Source: an uncultured Rikenella sp.
GTDB taxonomy: Bacteria > Bacteroidota > Bacteroidia > Bacteroidales > Rikenellaceae
NCBI RefSeq assembly: GCF_910579375.1
Contig: NZ_CAJTUJ010000100.1
Location: forward strand, 1-6,886
Reading direction: 5' to 3'
Length of the DNA: 6,886 bases
This document shows, one piece after another, positions 5,858-6,886 of the stretch (position 1 is its first letter; each line of letters starts with the position of its first letter). Under the pieces are notes generated by a model. That model was not told the origin of the DNA and ran no database searches. It worked only from the letters and a program-made list of their open reading frames with translations. The translations under genes were made by a program, and so were the position numbers.

Positions 5858-6310
5858 ATGGAAATCATACTGAAACAAGACGTCGATAACCTCGGCAATA
5901 AGGATCAGATCGTAAACGTGCGGCCGGGGTATGCCAACAACTACCTCATTCCGCAAGGATATGCGGCGGCTGCGACCGCTTCGGCTAAGAAGGTGCTGGC
6001 TGAAAAAATCAAACAGCAGGCGCACAAGGAGGCGAAGATGGTGGCCGACGCTCAGGCTGTGGCCGATAAACTGAACGGGGTAGCGGTAGCTATCGCTGTG
6101 AAGGTGGCCGAAGGCGGTAAGATCTTCGGGTCGGTGACGGCGGCACAGGTGGCCGATGCGATCGAAGCGAAGGGCTTCTCGATCGACAAACGTCACGTCA
6201 AGGTCGATGCGATCAAGCAGATCGGCGAATACAAAGCTACGGTCAAGATCTACAAGGATATCAAAGCGGAAGTGGCCGTGTCGGTAACGGCTGAAGCTTC
6301 GGCTGAGTAG
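5858..6310 (+). CDS. rplI: 50S ribosomal protein L9 (bL9)
   Basis: Large-subunit protein that binds 23S rRNA at the base of the L1 stalk and supports translational fidelity. It has 150 aa, the normal length. The N-terminal RNA-binding domain (1-50) carries the family signature GYANNYLIPQGYA (24-36). A long, charged, Ala-rich connecting helix (about 42-75) follows, then the C-terminal domain (about 78-145, with GKIFGSVTAAQVADAI). It is last in the operon, 28 nt after rpsR. GAGGAG lies 12 nt upstream of the ATG, too far to be a typical ribosome-binding site, and most Bacteroidota genes do not depend on one. A terminator follows about 110 nt downstream. Confidence 0.97.
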   Translation: MEIILKQDVDNLGNKDQIVNVRPGYANNYLIPQGYAAAATASAKKVLAEKIKQQAHKEAKMVADAQAVADKLNGVAVAIAVKVAEGGKIFGSVTAAQVADAIEAKGFSIDKRHVKVDAIKQIGEYKATVKIYKDIKAEVAVSVTAEASAE

Positions 6311-6419
6311 TTCGGATGTTGCCGGAGAGGCTTCTCTTCCTTGGGGTAGGCTCCTTCCGATTATGTTCTGACGATATTGTAAAGCGGTTGAGTATTACCG
6401 TCTCCGAGCTTTCAAAATC

Positions 6420-6465
6420 AAAAAAAGGTGTCTGTTTCCTGTTTTAGGAAATGAACACCTTTTTT
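6420..6465. terminator. Strong terminator after the ribosomal protein operon
   Basis: AAAAAAGGTGT (6421-6431) pairs perfectly with ACACCTTTTTT (6455-6465), and the inner TTTCCT (6435-6440) pairs with AGGAAA (6446-6451) around the loop GTTTT. The A-tract on one side and T-tract on the other make it bidirectional. The 110 nt between the rplI stop and this site hold nothing recognisable apart from a weak hairpin near 6325. Confidence 0.9.
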
Positions 6466-6569
6466 GTTTGTAGTTTTTTCGATTGACGAGGCCTTCGGCG
6501 GATGCGGACGAAGAGAGCTATGGTTCGTTGGTTTGGGCTGTCGGCAGCGTTTGCCGAATGGATGGGGCC

Positions 6570-6780
6570 GCCGGCAGCTTGAGGGTGCGCAAGCATCCGT
6601 CTAAAGTTTGGCTACGCGTTGTCTTCGTCTTCCTCGTGCTACTTCTGCATAGCCCGTAAACGGTCTCTGCTCTCGGAACGCTACTCGGCTCCTCCTCGCC
6701 GCTCGGCATTTGCAAACTACGTTTGCATTGCCCTCGCTGGCAGCGTCGGTTCTTTGGTTCTTTCTGTTCACAGAAAGAAC
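6570..6780 (+). repeat. Modular intergenic repeat, copy 2 (modules B, A, C)
   Basis: Second copy of the repeat at 1526-1912, in the same orientation but with module order B (6570-6617), A (6621-6688), C (6757-6780). The module B hairpin is GGGTGC-GCAA-GCATCC (6583-6598). The module C hairpin is GTTCTTTCTG-TTCA-CAGAAAGAAC. An intervening hairpin, TGCAAAC-TAC-GTTTGCA (6711-6727), sits where copy 1 has its CAAAC/GTTTG hairpin. Upstream, TCGGCA-GCGTT-TGCCGA (6541-6557) is a further small stem. No gene is credible from 6466 to the window end: the only longer frame on the minus strand translates this repeat and shares peptide fragments with copy 1. Confidence 0.7.
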
Positions 6781-6806
6781 CGTTTGAGGCGGGGCAGGAC
6801 TCGACC

Positions 6807-6880
6807 CGCGCGCGACAGCTGGAGTAGGAAATCATTCAAACGCATGATGTGCGTTTGAATAAGATTTCCGCCAGCGCGCG
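6807..6880. repeat. Large nested inverted repeat at the window edge
   Basis: GGAAATC plus ATTCAAACGCA (6827-6844) pairs with TGCGTTTGAAT (6850-6860) and, after a two-base AA bulge, GATTTCC (6863-6869). That makes 18 bp around the loop TGATG. Further out, GCTGG (6818-6822) pairs with CCAGC (6871-6875), and the alternating CG tracts at 6807-6814 and 6876-6880 can also pair. No poly-T tract follows, so a terminator role is not supported. Confidence 0.65.
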
Positions 6881-6886
6881 AAAAGA

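Noticed and set aside
6783..6818. Minus-strand resemblance to a tRNA T-arm and acceptor end (GCGGG TCGAGT CCTGC)
   Set aside because: The T-loop lacks one base of the canonical TTCRANY and no D-arm, anticodon arm or matching acceptor strand can be found; instead a long inverted repeat occupies the upstream side.
6518..6835. 105-codon minus-strand frame, and a similar 69-codon frame at 1636-1845
   Set aside because: They share fragments such as SQTLDGC and LKLPAA only because they translate the same non-coding repeat; the hairpins, not the peptides, show conservation.
1..6886. CRISPR array, restriction, toxin-antitoxin or other defence system
   Set aside because: No spaced direct repeats and no defence-type genes are present; the four genes other than the recombinase and AraC regulator are housekeeping.

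Overview
The window looks like chromosomal DNA from a member of the Bacteroidota, most likely Alistipes or a relative in the Rikenellaceae. The phylum call rests on two promoters with the exact Bacteroidota architecture (TTTG, 19 nt, TAnnTTTG), on the near absence of Shine-Dalgarno sequences, on a Bacteroidota-type tyrosine recombinase, and on a DnaX that begins MESFVVSARKYRP as in that phylum. The genus is an inference from the fairly high GC content and from the style of the intergenic repeats.

Layout: (1) 1-167, a hairpin and the short region beyond the 3' end of the first gene. (2) 168-1406, minus strand, a solitary tyrosine recombinase of about 412 aa. (3) 1407-1974, a 570-nt gene-free region filled by a structured, modular intergenic repeat (copy 1) that includes a 23-bp imperfect hairpin. 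(4) 1952-3897, a promoter and dnaX, encoding the tau/gamma subunit of DNA polymerase III. Its mRNA looks leaderless. It carries a run of ten A exactly between the ATPase/collar part and the tau-specific linker, and both shifted frames stop within four codons. (5) 3946-3980, a terminator shared with the convergent next gene. (6) 4014-4901, minus strand, an AraC-family regulator. (7) 4902-5212, a divergent intergenic region with one promoter in each direction. (8) 5213-6310, the ribosomal protein operon rpsF-rpsR-rplI, closed by a strong terminator at 6420-6465. (9) 6466-6886, gene-free, with copy 2 of the repeat and a large nested inverted repeat at the window edge.

How it works together: dnaX (clamp loader) and rpsF-rpsR-rplI (bS6, bS18, bL9) are housekeeping transcription units, each with its own clear promoter and terminator. 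The recombinase and the AraC regulator are accessory genes on the opposite strand with no visible partner genes. The most notable items are the predicted slippage or frameshift site in dnaX and the dispersed intergenic repeat. In the two repeat copies, hairpin arms differ by compensatory changes and one loop switches between two GNRA sequences, which suggests selection on an RNA (or DNA) structure rather than on protein.
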